A stretch of 64,000 nucleotides of DNA from Citrobacter freundii (GCA_003243445.1 QFQQ01000007.1:62001-126000); one strand, 5' to 3'; positions 15,020 to 23,946 are shown, numbered from the stretch's first letter. Numbers and translations are program-made. The notes: generated from the letters alone by a model not told the origin.

Positions 15020-16000
15020 CTATGATCTCCGTGCATGTGCCAAGCCAAAGCCGAGCAGAAGACCTGCTGCCGCTGCGACCAGTAAGCCGGTCTTTTTCCG
15101 GCTATGATTATTTTTTTGCCAGCCACCTTCAGCGCTTGTGCCAAATGCCACCGGCTGCAATACGTTGCCGCTTGTGTGCTCAATATCATCCGCGCGCTCA
15201 AGGTATCTCCTGATCACGCCGACTGTTGCCGCCCTGCTGATGCGGGGAAAGAGCAATGATGATAAGCGCAGAAGACTTGCAGTCAGGCCGACCGTTTTAC
15301 TCGGTCTGGGCCGGTCGATGAGATCGATCACTGCTTGCGCCACCCGTTGTGGTGCGTATACGGGTGGCACAGGTTTTAATGCTTTGCCTGTATAGTTGGC
15401 CGAGTGTTGCATTCCGGGTGTATCAAGGAACGCAGGATAAAGATCACAGACATGAATATGAGACCAGCCCTTCAGTTCGCCTTTGATGGCTGCTGAAAAT
15501 CCACGCAGGCCGAATTTACTGGCGGTGTAAGCAGCACCATAGGGTGTAGGAAACCAGCCTCCAACCGAAATATTGTTGATCAGTATACCATGATCTTGTT
15601 TTTTGAAATAAGGAATCACGGTTCTTGCGCCATTTATATAACCGATAAGATTAGTTTGAATAACCTGTTCATTCACGGAAGAAGGAATATCTTCAAGTGC
15701 ACCCGCAGCAAGGACGCCGGCATTGTTGATCCACACATCGATCGCGCCGCCGAAAGCGGCAGCCTGGGCTGCAAGATATTCCACATCCTGGGCTTTGCGT
15801 GTATCTGTTGGTACCGCCAGTGCCACACTTCCGAGCGATTCGCATTCGAGAGCCAGTTCCTCGAGCGCATCTTTTCTTCTGGCCGCGAGTACAAGTTTAG
15901 CTCCGGTGGATGCAAGTGCGAGAGCCATTGCTTTGCCTACGCCGCTGGATGCACCTGTGATCACAATTGTTTTTGAACTGTAGTCGGGATATGGGTTCAT
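15020..16000 (-). CDS. SDR-family oxidoreductase with C-terminal membrane anchor
   Basis: 326 residues, longer than a classical SDR. Rossmann motif GASSGVGKAMA at 16-26, NNAGVLAAG, and catalytic Tyr158-xxx-Lys162 (YTASK). After the SDR core, residues about 255-326 form an extension ending in a hydrophobic helix (TGLLVAAAAGLLLGFGLA) with a short basic tail, suggesting anchoring to the inner membrane. This architecture matches SDRs often annotated as short-chain dehydrogenases of unknown substrate. It precedes the Gfo/Idh/MocA gene by 45 bases on the same strand. Confidence 0.87.
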   Translation of the reverse strand: MNPYPDYSSKTIVITGASSGVGKAMALALASTGAKLVLAARRKDALEELALECESLGSVALAVPTDTRKAQDVEYLAAQAAAFGGAIDVWINNAGVLAAGALEDIPSSVNEQVIQTNLIGYINGARTVIPYFKKQDHGILINNISVGGWFPTPYGAAYTASKFGLRGFSAAIKGELKGWSHIHVCDLYPAFLDTPGMQHSANYTGKALKPVPPVYAPQRVAQAVIDLIDRPRPSKTVGLTASLLRLSSLLFPRISRAATVGVIRRYLERADDIEHTSGNVLQPVAFGTSAEGGWQKNNHSRKKTGLLVAAAAGLLLGFGLAHARRS

Positions 16001-16084
16001 GGTCGTTGTTTTTCACAGTATAGTATGCATTACTGTGCCAAAAACCTGATGGGAATCGTTGGTCTTTTTATCAGTGGGTGCGTT

Positions 16085-16190
16085 GGATCCCGCAGATTCC
16101 GCAGATCTTATCTGTCTTTTGCAGGAAGCCATTGCTGAGCTTTGTATTTGCTATATAGCTGATCGCGCGGATCCCGCAGATAAATTGCCG
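16085..16190. repeat. CGCAGAT-family repeat units in direct order
   Basis: GGATCCCGCAGATTCCGCAG (from 16085) and GGATCCCGCAGATAAATT (from 16169) are two direct copies between the SDR gene and the histidine kinase gene. Confidence 0.7.
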
Positions 16191-16210
16191 GGGTCAGAAG
16201 TTCGGGCGGT

Positions 16211-17407
16211 TCATTCAACAACCTGGAAGGATACAAAAAAGGAGGCGCCTGTGCCGGGCCCATCGCTTTCAGCCCATAGTTTACCTTTATTAAGATCGAC
16301 CAGTATTTTGGAAATGGCAAGACCCAGCCCGTTTGCAGTTTCTTTACCTGTCGGGGTGGCACTGAGTTTTGCATAGCGGGTGAAGAGTTTTTCCTTGTCG
16401 GACTCAGTCAGGCCCTGACCATCATCATGAAACGCGATCACCAGCTCGTTTTCCCTCCGTTCTGCTACGATCTGGATGGAAGTGCCGGGATAAGAATATT
16501 TGATGGCATTGCTTAAAAGGTTTTCAAATACTTCCGTCAGCGTGCTGCAATCACCATTGATAAAAAGATCATTTGCGTATGCTTTTACAAGGGTTTGTTG
16601 CTTATCCCTGGCGGCAAGCGTGTAGTTGTCGATCACGTGGTCTAGTAATGAAGACAGTTCGCAGCGTTGGATGTTCAGCTCATAGGCGGTATGCTGGATG
16701 CGGGAGAGATTGAGCACGTCATCAAGGCGTTCGGCAATGCGTTTGGTGTTGCGGTTGATTATGTCTGTTACGGTAGGTAAGGTTTCTTTAATATTTTGCT
16801 TATTCAGAATATCGGCGGCAATGATGAGGTTGCTGACGTAATTCTTCAGGTCATGCATGGTCCGGTTCACATACTCGGTCTGGATGGCGAACGCCTTTCG
16901 GTGACCAACGCGGACATCCAGTTTGTCCATGACTATACGCGCAAGTGTCTCCAGCATACGCAACTGGTCCGGTGTTGGTGTGTGCGGAGCAGAGTCAACA
17001 ACACATAAAGTACCGAGACGATAACCATCAGTAGTGGTGAGCGGCGCGCCGGCATAGAAGCGAAGACCTGTCTCTTCTTGTGTCCATGGGCTTTGTTCAA
17101 GCTGATCGTATTGATAAATGTCTTCCACCACCAGCACTTCGTCCGATAAAATTGCCAGACCACATAATGTCTTTTCACGCGGAATGCCTTCAGCCGGAAA
17201 ACCTTTTATGCTGGCTTTTGAAAATACTTTATCTGTGTCTACAAAGTTGATAAACGCCCCGGGACATTGCATGATATCTGCCGCGAGCTCGACGATCCGG
17301 TCGAACTCAGTTTCCGGCGCCGTGTGGAGGATCTCATATTCGTGCAGTCTTGATAGTCTGGCAGTCTCTTGTTCTGGGTAAAATTTGCCGGTTGAAAGCC
17401 TCTTCAT
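16211..17407 (-). CDS. Soluble GAF-domain sensor histidine kinase
   Basis: 398 residues without membrane helices. A GAF domain occupies about 25-170 (KTLCGLAILSDEVLVVED, FYAGAPL, GTLCVVD). The dimerisation helix has His185 in MHDLKNYVSNL, an H-box of the HDLKN type rather than HExxxP. The HATPase_c domain has N-box FENLLSNAIKYSYPG and G-boxes HDDGQGLTESD and GLGLAISKI. The kinase core looks intact. It would sense a cytoplasmic small molecule or redox state. A response regulator gene lies 250 bases upstream on the same strand (17658-18044) and is the likely partner, though the gap argues for separate control. Confidence 0.9.
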   Translation of the reverse strand: MKRLSTGKFYPEQETARLSRLHEYEILHTAPETEFDRIVELAADIMQCPGAFINFVDTDKVFSKASIKGFPAEGIPREKTLCGLAILSDEVLVVEDIYQYDQLEQSPWTQEETGLRFYAGAPLTTTDGYRLGTLCVVDSAPHTPTPDQLRMLETLARIVMDKLDVRVGHRKAFAIQTEYVNRTMHDLKNYVSNLIIAADILNKQNIKETLPTVTDIINRNTKRIAERLDDVLNLSRIQHTAYELNIQRCELSSLLDHVIDNYTLAARDKQQTLVKAYANDLFINGDCSTLTEVFENLLSNAIKYSYPGTSIQIVAERRENELVIAFHDDGQGLTESDKEKLFTRYAKLSATPTGKETANGLGLAISKILVDLNKGKLWAESDGPGTGASFFVSFQVVE

Positions 17408-17657
17408 GTGCAGTAGTGGTAGTAGTAGTAAACGATCAGGGTTATATTAGTAAGATCGAATTTATTAATGAGCCTGCCAAGAACGGGTATCCGATAAATC
17501 CATATTGGCCCGTTTCGGGTATTGCTGCGATGTGTGAAAAAAGTACGTAACAAGGCTCGCTGCAAGTTGCCGTTGCCAACACAGCTGAGTTGAGCCGCGA
17601 TATTCTTGTGGCGAAAATGTGACAGTAGAAAGAGCGATATGCAACTGTCGCTATAGC

Positions 17658-18044
17658 TCATATCTGATCTTTACGGATAAACTGATGCAATACACGATCG
17701 AAGGCAGCCGGGTCATAAGGTTTTCTTAACACAGCGTCAGCCCGGCAATCGCTTGCGATCCGCTGCACATTGTCATTGCCCGAAAAAAGAATAATGGGTA
17801 TATGGTGGGTGATGTCGGATGTTTTCAGCAGCTGACAAAGACTGCCGCCATCAACTCCTTTCATCGTAATGTCCATCAGGATCAGATCCGGGTGACGGGC
17901 GTGCACAGCATCCAGAAAATGTTCTGCATTATAACATGTTTCCACTACATAGCCGCTGCGGCTGAGTTTTGCTTTGAGCAGGATCAGTATATCGGGTTCA
18001 TCATCCACCAACAGGATCATTGGTTTTATTTGTTTTGCTTCCAT
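17658..18044 (-). CDS. Single-domain response regulator
   Basis: 128 residues: one receiver domain with acidic pair VDDEPD (14-15), phospho-acceptor Asp58 (LILMDITMKG), ILFSGND and VLRKPYDPAAF containing the conserved Lys. There is no output domain, so it acts by protein contact or as a phosphorelay intermediate, as CheY/Spo0F-like proteins do. It lies upstream of the GAF histidine kinase on the same strand. Confidence 0.9.
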   Translation of the reverse strand: MEAKQIKPMILLVDDEPDILILLKAKLSRSGYVVETCYNAEHFLDAVHARHPDLILMDITMKGVDGGSLCQLLKTSDITHHIPIILFSGNDNVQRIASDCRADAVLRKPYDPAAFDRVLHQFIRKDQI

Positions 18045-18353
18045 GGCTATCTGCTTTGCGGGTACACATGGTATACATCAAAAGGTTCGCCAGGCAGGTC
18101 AGGTTTTGTTTTACCTGAATATCGATCCGGGAAAATACGGAGTAACTGCGCCTGAAAAACCAGAATGAGGTAGACATGCCCATAGCGCTACGATCCGTTT
18201 TTGCGTAAAAAAAATTGCCGGTTGTAGAAATGTATGCACGATTACCGCAACACTTGCCGTGATCTCAAAGATCGCTGGCTGAATCAGCAGTACATGGCCC
18301 GGCTTGATTCAACCTGGTACTTTATCGCTGGGATCTTGTTTGCTTTAACAAAA
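18045..18353. other. Intergenic region upstream of the response regulator, no gene seen
   Basis: About 310 bases between the response regulator start and the terminator at 18354. No exact promoter box or recognisable coding frame was found. Confidence 0.4.
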
Positions 18354-18384
18354 GAAAAAACCCTTCCGCCACCACGAAAGGGTT
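18354..18384 (-). terminator. Terminator of the small coiled-coil protein gene
   Basis: On the minus strand AACCCTT (18384-18378) pairs with AAGGGTT (18365-18359) and runs into TTTTTC, 50 bases past the stop codon at 18434. Confidence 0.8.
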
Positions 18385-18433
18385 ATAACAGGTTGCCCCT
18401 GTTTTACAAGCCACCATCTATAGACAGTTTTTA

Positions 18434-18628
18434 TCAATCATTTGTTATTGAATCTTCGCGTGATTTCTCAGCGGATGATTCCTTCAACAGGTCTTTTGCA
18501 TCCTGTTGCAATTCTGCCAGGTGCGCTGATGTCTTTTTCGACTGTTCCTTTAATTCCCGGCTTTTTTCGATCAGGTGCTCTAATGTTGGTTTGTCCGCAC
18601 CTTTTATGTTCGTGTGTTTGTCATCCAT
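18434..18628 (-). CDS. Small charged helical protein, unknown
   Basis: 64 residues, no signal peptide. After a short polar start (MDDKHTNIKGADKP) it is one long predicted helix with heptad-like Leu spacing (LEHLIEKSRELKEQSKK, then LAELQQDAKDLLKESS). Such a helix could form a coiled coil. I do not recognise a family. A dedicated rho-independent terminator downstream on the same strand supports expression. Confidence 0.6.
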   Translation of the reverse strand: MDDKHTNIKGADKPTLEHLIEKSRELKEQSKKTSAHLAELQQDAKDLLKESSAEKSREDSITND

Positions 18629-18824
18629 AACGAATGCGTTTGGTGAGGAATGGTTGAGCGGTAGAACGCAGCAAGAATGAAGCCATGGGGTTGAATGTGG
18701 GTAAATTGATCCGGGTATATGTAACCTCGTTTTCGCATTTATACGGATGGTGTGTAGTCCCGATAATAATTATGTTTAGATATTACAGGCATAAACGTTG
18801 CTTCTCAATAAGAAACATAATGTT

Positions 18825-19937
18825 ATGAAAACAGTTACTATAACACAGCCGAAGCAGACAGAAACTTTTATGGTAAAAGGTTACGGAGCAACTGGTGGGC
18901 TGATCGGGGGAAAAACATTACAGCAAATGGATATTGAACGGGAGCCACCTGCTGCCGATGAAGTAGCGATCGACATCCTCTACTGTGGTGTTTGTCATTC
19001 CGATATTCACCAGGTGGAGAACGATTGGAAGAATACGATTTATCCATGTGTGCCGGGGCATGAGATCATCGGGCGCGTAATAGCAATAGGCAGCGATGTA
19101 AAAAAATACAAAGAAGGTGATATTGTCGGAGTAGGATGTATGATCGATTCCTGCGGCGTATGCGCTTCCTGTCAGCATAATGAAGAGCAGTATTGTTTAT
19201 CGGACACGGGGCCGACCATGACGTATAATGGTTATCTGAAACCTGTTGATAAATCGTTCAATACTTTTGGCGGATACTCGGCTGAAATTGTAGTCAAAGA
19301 AGACTTTGTATTACGTATCCCGGATGTGATAGACATGCAACGTGCTGCGCCGATCTTGTGTGCGGGTGTGACAACCTACTCGCCATTGAAGAAAGCTGAA
19401 GTTGCCGGGAAGCGTGTGGGGATTATTGGCATTGGCGGCCTCGGACATATGGGCGTAATGATCGCGAAAGCCCTCGGAGCAACGGTGACGGCTATCACCA
19501 CTCATTCCTCGAAACAAGCCGCTGCATTGGAACTCGGTGCAGATGACGTGCTGATAAGCGAAGACGAAGCAGCCATGAAAGCGCGTACAGCATCCGTTGA
19601 TTTCCTGCTTTGTACAATACCTGATCCATTTGATCTTACTCCATATCTTTCATTGCTGGATATTCACGGCAGCCTGGTTACAGTAGGACTGCTCGGGGCT
19701 TATACCAAACCTTTAGATAATAATCTGCTGGCGATGAGTGGGCTTTCTGTCGGAGGTTCCCTGATCGGTGGTGTTGCTGAAACGCAGGAAGTATTGAACT
19801 TTTGCGCGGAGAACGGCATTGCTCCCGAGGTGGAACTGGTGTCTATACATACCATCAATGAGGTGTTTGATAAGATCAGGTCGGAAGAAGTGCGATTCAG
19901 GTATGTGATCGATATGCAAAGTTTGAAAACCAGTTAG
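18825..19937 (+). CDS. Zinc-dependent NAD(P) alcohol dehydrogenase (YahK/CAD-like)
   Basis: 370 residues from the ATG at 18825. The catalytic zinc site is shown by YCGVCHSDIHQVEND and PGHEIIG. The structural zinc is shown by the Cys cluster CGVCASCQHNEEQYC. The NAD(P)-binding Rossmann motif is GIGGLGHMGVMIAKALG. An N-terminal extension (ITQPKQTETFMVKGYGATGG) and HSSKQAAALELGADDVL match the aldehyde reductase/cinnamyl-alcohol-dehydrogenase-like branch, which mainly reduces aldehydes with NADPH. Cytoplasmic. It stands alone with its own terminator at 20007. Confidence 0.92.
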   Translation: MKTVTITQPKQTETFMVKGYGATGGLIGGKTLQQMDIEREPPAADEVAIDILYCGVCHSDIHQVENDWKNTIYPCVPGHEIIGRVIAIGSDVKKYKEGDIVGVGCMIDSCGVCASCQHNEEQYCLSDTGPTMTYNGYLKPVDKSFNTFGGYSAEIVVKEDFVLRIPDVIDMQRAAPILCAGVTTYSPLKKAEVAGKRVGIIGIGGLGHMGVMIAKALGATVTAITTHSSKQAAALELGADDVLISEDEAAMKARTASVDFLLCTIPDPFDLTPYLSLLDIHGSLVTVGLLGAYTKPLDNNLLAMSGLSVGGSLIGGVAETQEVLNFCAENGIAPEVELVSIHTINEVFDKIRSEEVRFRYVIDMQSLKTS

Positions 19938-20006
19938 GCCTGAAGGCAGGTTGCCTGGCGGATGTTCGTGCCAGAAAGATCCGGCTTTATAAATATTGCT
20001 GTTAAT

Positions 20007-20036
20007 AAAAGACGGTCTGATACGACCGTCTTTTTA
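20007..20036 (+). terminator. Terminator of the alcohol dehydrogenase gene
   Basis: GACGGTC (20011-20017) and GACCGTC (20024-20030) with flanking A and T runs extend to AAAAGACGGTC / GACCGTCTTTT, ending in TTTTTA. Confidence 0.88.
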
Positions 20037-20119
20037 TTCATCTATTCTTATCTCATCAGCAGCCTGGTAATTGATGAAAATTGCCAGCCACAAATAGCAA
20101 AATCCAGCAGGTAAAACAT

Positions 20120-20127
20120 TACATTTG
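20120..20127 (+). promoter_or_regulatory. -7 box candidate for the Crp/Fnr gene
   Basis: TACATTTG matches TAnnTTTG, 33 bases before the start codon at 20160. Confidence 0.45.
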
Positions 20128-20159
20128 AAGCGTCACCGCCTTTAATCATTTCGCTGAAC

Positions 20160-20738
20160 ATGTACGACGCGCTTTTCACTTATATCAATCGCTACAGTAA
20201 ACAAACTCTTACAGAACCTGAGCAGGAGGTCATCCGTACTTCCATGGAATTCAAAAAACTGAGACGTAAGCAATTTTTCCTTGAGGAAGGAAAGGTTTGC
20301 AAGTTCACTGGTTTTATCCTGAAAGGTGCGATGCGGCAGTTCAGTGTGGATGATAGCGGGGCCGAACATATTCTGCAGTTGACCATTGAAAACTGGTGGG
20401 TGGTGGACAGGCAGAGTTTTATGAATCAAACACCCTCAAAGTATTTTATAGAAGCGTGGGAGGATACTGAATTGCTGCTGCTGCCCCGTGCACAGTTGGA
20501 TACAATATTAACCATTCCCGCGATCAATGCCATGTTCTGGCAAATGAGCGAGAACAATCATATTGCTTCTCAAAAAAGGCTGGATGATACGATCAGCCTG
20601 AATGCCGTCAGCCGGTATGAAAATTTTCAGCAACAGTATCCAGAAATTGTTCAGCGGTTCCCACTGCACCAGATCGCTTCCTACCTCGGCATTGCGCGGG
20701 AGACACTTAGCAGGATCCGTAAGCCAGGTGCCCGCTGA
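20160..20738 (+). CDS. Crp/Fnr-family transcriptional regulator
   Basis: 192 residues. The N-terminal cyclic-nucleotide-binding-like beta roll spans about 25-120 (FFLEEGKVCKFTGFILKGAMR, GAEHILQLTIENWWVVD). The C-terminal HTH is PLHQIASYLGIARETLSRIRK at about 168-188, the recognition helix being short because the protein ends right after it. No Fnr-type cysteine cluster, so it is not an oxygen-sensing Fnr; the effector is unknown. A large palindrome TGACTTTTGTCACA / TGTGACAAAGGTCA just downstream, before the isochorismatase-like gene, is a likely target. That would make the hydrolase gene part of its regulon. Confidence 0.88.
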   Translation: MYDALFTYINRYSKQTLTEPEQEVIRTSMEFKKLRRKQFFLEEGKVCKFTGFILKGAMRQFSVDDSGAEHILQLTIENWWVVDRQSFMNQTPSKYFIEAWEDTELLLLPRAQLDTILTIPAINAMFWQMSENNHIASQKRLDDTISLNAVSRYENFQQQYPEIVQRFPLHQIASYLGIARETLSRIRKPGAR

Positions 20739-20785
20739 TGTGTTTCATCCAGTTTTCCCTTTCAATTATCGCATATTGCTGGTCG

Positions 20786-20820
20786 TGACTTTTGTCACAG
20801 ACCGATTGTGACAAAGGTCA
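20786..20820. promoter_or_regulatory. Large inverted repeat, candidate Crp/Fnr operator
   Basis: Arms TGACTTTTGTCACA (20786-20799) and TGTGACAAAGGTCA (20807-20820) are complementary over 14 bases with one mismatch, around a 7-base centre. It lies 25 bases upstream of the -7 box at 20845, which is an activator-like position. Confidence 0.6.
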
Positions 20821-20844
20821 TCGTCCCTGCCTTCATCGTGAAAG

Positions 20845-20852
20845 TAGTTTTG
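20845..20852 (+). promoter_or_regulatory. -7 box candidate for the isochorismatase-like gene
   Basis: TAGTTTTG matches TAnnTTTG, 36 bases before the start region at 20888. No good -33 box is present, fitting an activator-dependent promoter. Confidence 0.45.
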
Positions 20853-20887
20853 TTCTGTCATCAACAATTACATAACAAAAACTATAA

Positions 20888-21487
20888 ATGATGAAAAAGT
20901 TTGCAATTGACAACACCGTAATGTTACTGATCGATCACCAGGAAGGTACACTTAATTTTTCCGCCAACCGTCCCCATGAAGTGATCATCTCCAGGGCCCG
21001 TGCGCTCGCGAGGATCGCGAGAGATCTTTCTATACCGGTAGTATTAACAACCAGCCAGGAAGAACTGGTACAGGGTCCGCTGATCAAAGATCTGCAGGAG
21101 ATCCTGCCTGCTGAATATGCGGCAAGAGTTAAACGTGAAGGTATCACCAATGCCTGGGATGATCCTGCATTCAGAGCCGCGGTGCTGAAAGCTGCCGGTG
21201 GCAAAAAAAATGTGGTGATGGCTGGTCTTACCAATGATGTATGTATCGTATGGCCTGCGATCTCCATGCAGGAAGAAGGATTTGATGTACAGGTGGTGAT
21301 AGAAGGCGGCGGTTCACCTACGCAGATCGCGGAAGATGTTGCGCGGCAGACCTGGGAATCACAAGGTGTAAGAACAACTACCATCAATCAGTTCGTATCG
21401 GAACTGGTGCATAGCTGGGCTACTCCGGAAGGTGAAAAAGTAAAACCGATCCTTGCAGAAGAGATCTTTTCACTCCTGTTCAAATAA
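20888..21487 (+). CDS. Isochorismatase-family hydrolase (YcaC-like)
   Basis: 199 residues, full family length. The cysteine-hydrolase triad is visible: Asp in LLIDHQEGT (about 17), Lys in RVKREGI (about 84), and Cys in GLTNDVCIVW (about 119). YcaC-like members are octameric hydrolases without an established substrate; true isochorismatase activity is unlikely. The start could be either of two adjacent ATGs. It is preceded by the Crp/Fnr-type palindrome and followed by a hairpin and a pirin gene, suggesting a stress-linked cassette. Confidence 0.9.
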   Translation: MMKKFAIDNTVMLLIDHQEGTLNFSANRPHEVIISRARALARIARDLSIPVVLTTSQEELVQGPLIKDLQEILPAEYAARVKREGITNAWDDPAFRAAVLKAAGGKKNVVMAGLTNDVCIVWPAISMQEEGFDVQVVIEGGGSPTQIAEDVARQTWESQGVRTTTINQFVSELVHSWATPEGEKVKPILAEEIFSLLFK

Positions 21488-21499
21488 TTCAAATCATGT

Positions 21500-21527
21500 A
21501 ATGCCGGTGTTTCTCCGGCATTGCTTT
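21500..21527 (+). terminator. Hairpin between the isochorismatase-like and pirin genes
   Basis: AATGCCGG (21500-21507) and CCGGCATT (21515-21522) form a perfect 8-bp stem followed by GCTTTAAT. The T tail is short, so it may attenuate rather than stop transcription. Confidence 0.6.
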
Positions 21528-21539
21528 AATACTTTCATT

Positions 21540-22283
21540 ATGTTACAGAAAATTTCCGGCAATTCATTCGCCGGCAGAGGCCCCATCCAGATGTTATATC
21601 CCGGCCTGAGTTTATCCGGTAATGATTCCGGTATCGGCAGTATCGGAAGGATCGATCATGCAAGATTTCAGGGTAAGCATCATATTCCCATGCATCCACA
21701 CGTCAATGATGAAATACTTTCTTATTTCAGAAGCGGAAAAGTGAATCACACCGACTCTGAAGGATTCAGCGAAACGATCGGTGGCAAACGGCTGATGCTG
21801 ATGAAGGCTGGGCGTCTTTTTTATCATGAGGAAGATATCGACGGAATGGCTGAACCTCATGAAGGGCTGCAGATCTTTATCCGGCCCGGCGAAAAAGATC
21901 TGACCCCTGTGGTGATGTTCCGGGATCTCGATGATCTTTACAGCGAGAACCAATGGCGTTTGCTCGCATCGCCTTCGCCCGGCGCCGGGTTGCAATTCAG
22001 CAGTCAAACCTGGATCTATGATATTAAACTGACAGAAGGCACGAGCACCAACCTTCCGGAATTGCCCGCAAGCGGATTGACCGGTCTTTTGTACGTGTAC
22101 CAGGGTGAGATCAGGGTGAGGGATATGACGCTGGCAAAAAAAGATGGTATCGTGTTCCGCGACGAAGAGCTTTCCATTCATGCAGATAATGGCGCTGAAT
22201 TGGTTTTATTCTTCACTGACGAAAAAGGACCGATCTATAAAGACGGAATGTATAGCGGAAATAAATTCACTGGTGATCATTAG
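21540..22283 (+). CDS. Pirin-family bicupin protein
   Basis: 247 residues from the ATG at 21540 (MLQKISGNSFAGRG). Earlier in-frame codons run back through the previous gene and are rejected. The N-terminal cupin carries the pirin metal-site pattern in IPMHPHVNDEILSYFRSG, with His, His and Glu, and the following His in VNHTDSEG. The C-terminal cupin is less conserved, as usual. Pirins are cytoplasmic iron proteins, some with quercetin 2,3-dioxygenase activity, others acting as redox-dependent cofactors. Here it follows an isochorismatase-like gene. A terminator follows at 22384. Confidence 0.9.
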   Translation: MLQKISGNSFAGRGPIQMLYPGLSLSGNDSGIGSIGRIDHARFQGKHHIPMHPHVNDEILSYFRSGKVNHTDSEGFSETIGGKRLMLMKAGRLFYHEEDIDGMAEPHEGLQIFIRPGEKDLTPVVMFRDLDDLYSENQWRLLASPSPGAGLQFSSQTWIYDIKLTEGTSTNLPELPASGLTGLLYVYQGEIRVRDMTLAKKDGIVFRDEELSIHADNGAELVLFFTDEKGPIYKDGMYSGNKFTGDH

Positions 22284-22383
22284 ATCGTTTTGTTGGCCGG
22301 TCGGTCATGCCTGTAACGGAGGCAGAAACCAACAATAAGAATATCCTGGCTTTTATCGGTTAGGTGAGTTGATTAAACTATAA

Positions 22384-22420
22384 CAGCGGTCAGCTCCGGA
22401 AGAGTTGACCGCTGCTTTTT
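22384..22420 (+). terminator. Terminator between pirin and the convergent enolase-family gene
   Basis: CAGCGGTCA (22384-22392) and TGACCGCTG (22406-22414) form a 9-bp stem followed by CTTTTTA on the plus strand. It ends at the stop codon of the minus-strand gene. Confidence 0.85.
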
Positions 22421-23702
22421 ATTGAAAGAACGGCACATCAGGGATCGCATACTTTTTCATTCCTTCTTCATTGATCTCGACACCGATGCCGGGTTTTTCA
22501 GACAGGGTGATAAAACTGTCCTTTACCCATTCTCCATCATAATGCACGATCTCTTTGAACATGGGGTCTGTATGAAAATAAGATTGCCATTCAAGGATCA
22601 GGAAGTTAGGTACAGACGCGCAAACATGGCAGGAAGCCATACAGCCGAGAAATGATGCGACCATATGCGGAGCGAATGGTTTATAATACAGGTTGGCCAG
22701 GTTGGCAATACGCTGTCCTTCGCCAAGCCCGCCGCATTTTTGCAGATCCGGCATTACGATATCCACGCCACCGATCTCAAGCAATCTCCGGAAACCATAC
22801 GCGAGATAATGATTTTCGCCGGCGGCAATCGGTGTACTTGTCGATTCTGTGATCTCTTTATATGCTTCCGCATTTTCAGCAGGAATAGGTTCCTCCAGCC
22901 AGAGCAGGTTAAGTGGTTCAAGACGTTTGGAGATGGCCTGCGCCGTCACTGCGTCATAGCGCCCATGCATATCTACAAGGATGTCCACTTTTGGTCCCAC
23001 AGCAGTGCGTGCGGCAGCGATCTGGTCATACATGCGCTGCAACTCACCGGGACTGGCCGTCCAGTTATAGAAGTCATACTTATTGGGATCATTGGCCTGG
23101 TCGAGATCAAACTTGATCGCATTGAAACCCATGTTCTTTGATTTCAAAGCAGCGTCGGCAAAATCTTTTGGCTGCGGAAGATTGCGCTGATACAAAGCGG
23201 TATCACAGTAGACCCTTATCTTATCGCGGAACTTTCCGCCGAGTAATTGATAGACCGGCACATTGAGTGCTTTGCCTGCCAGATCCCATAACGCCGTTTC
23301 AATCGCAGACAGCACCGCCACATACATGCCAGATTGCGCGCCCTGGAAAAAACCGGACCGCCGGATATTTTCAAAGAGACGATGAACATTCAACGGATTT
23401 TGATTTTTGATCCGGTTGCCAAAATTCTTTACCAAATGATATGTGCCCGGCACCGCATCTACGCCTTCACCACATCCCCAGATATCCTGGTTGGTGTAGA
23501 TCTTTACAAAAAGACTGCCTTTGATGTAGCCGCATTTCACATCAGTGATCTTCAGATCGGAGGGAGCCGAAGCTTTGGGTGCGTTATTAATTGCTGTAGT
23601 GTATCCATTCGCAAAACTATCCAAAGAAGCAAATGGTGTCATTGCGGCAGCAATGGCTGCTTTGGTGAGAAATGATCGCCTGGAATTACTGTTATGTTGC
23701 AT
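22419..23702 (-). CDS. Tat-exported enolase-superfamily sugar-acid dehydratase (galactonate-dehydratase-like)
   Basis: 427 residues from the ATG at 23702, which places a Tat signal (NSRRSFLTKAAIAAA) at residues 6-20; the frame upstream to 23861 is rejected. It is a mandelate racemase/muconate lactonizing enzyme-type protein. Lys197 (IKFD) is on the second barrel strand; Mg ligands would be Asp244 (VDMHGR), Glu270 (WLEEP) and Glu296 (AAGEN), with catalytic His246 and His346 (APH). The 26/26/50 spacing from Asp to Glu to Glu to His matches the D-galactonate dehydratase pattern. The expected reaction is aldonate to 2-keto-3-deoxyaldonate, here outside the cytoplasm. It is last in a minus-strand cluster with exported RraA proteins. 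Confidence 0.87.
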   Translation of the reverse strand: MQHNSNSRRSFLTKAAIAAAMTPFASLDSFANGYTTAINNAPKASAPSDLKITDVKCGYIKGSLFVKIYTNQDIWGCGEGVDAVPGTYHLVKNFGNRIKNQNPLNVHRLFENIRRSGFFQGAQSGMYVAVLSAIETALWDLAGKALNVPVYQLLGGKFRDKIRVYCDTALYQRNLPQPKDFADAALKSKNMGFNAIKFDLDQANDPNKYDFYNWTASPGELQRMYDQIAAARTAVGPKVDILVDMHGRYDAVTAQAISKRLEPLNLLWLEEPIPAENAEAYKEITESTSTPIAAGENHYLAYGFRRLLEIGGVDIVMPDLQKCGGLGEGQRIANLANLYYKPFAPHMVASFLGCMASCHVCASVPNFLILEWQSYFHTDPMFKEIVHYDGEWVKDSFITLSEKPGIGVEINEEGMKKYAIPDVPFFQ

Positions 23703-23899
23703 GGTTAGTTTTTTTATTGATGAAGAATAGATGCTACAGATCTTGCAGATTTTAAGATTCGTGGGGCTCCCGGCTCTGGCAGTCTGACTACAGCAATTTA
23801 TCTTTGGCTGCCCGGCCGGGATAACGCCCCTTTTGATTCGTGTTGCTAGATGGAAAGTCACAGGCTAATCTCTGATGACAGCTCTGTTATCCGTTAAGC

Positions 23900-23943
23900 C
23901 CTTTTTACTTTTGACTTTTACTTTTGAATTTTGACTTTGACTT
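23900..23943 (-). repeat. A-rich AAGTMAAAAGT repeat at a gene 3' end
   Basis: The minus strand reads TAAGTCAAAGTCAAAATTCA and onward to AAAAAG. It begins 3 bases after the stop codon of the RraA gene (23947). Confidence 0.75.
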
Positions 23944-23946
23944 ATC

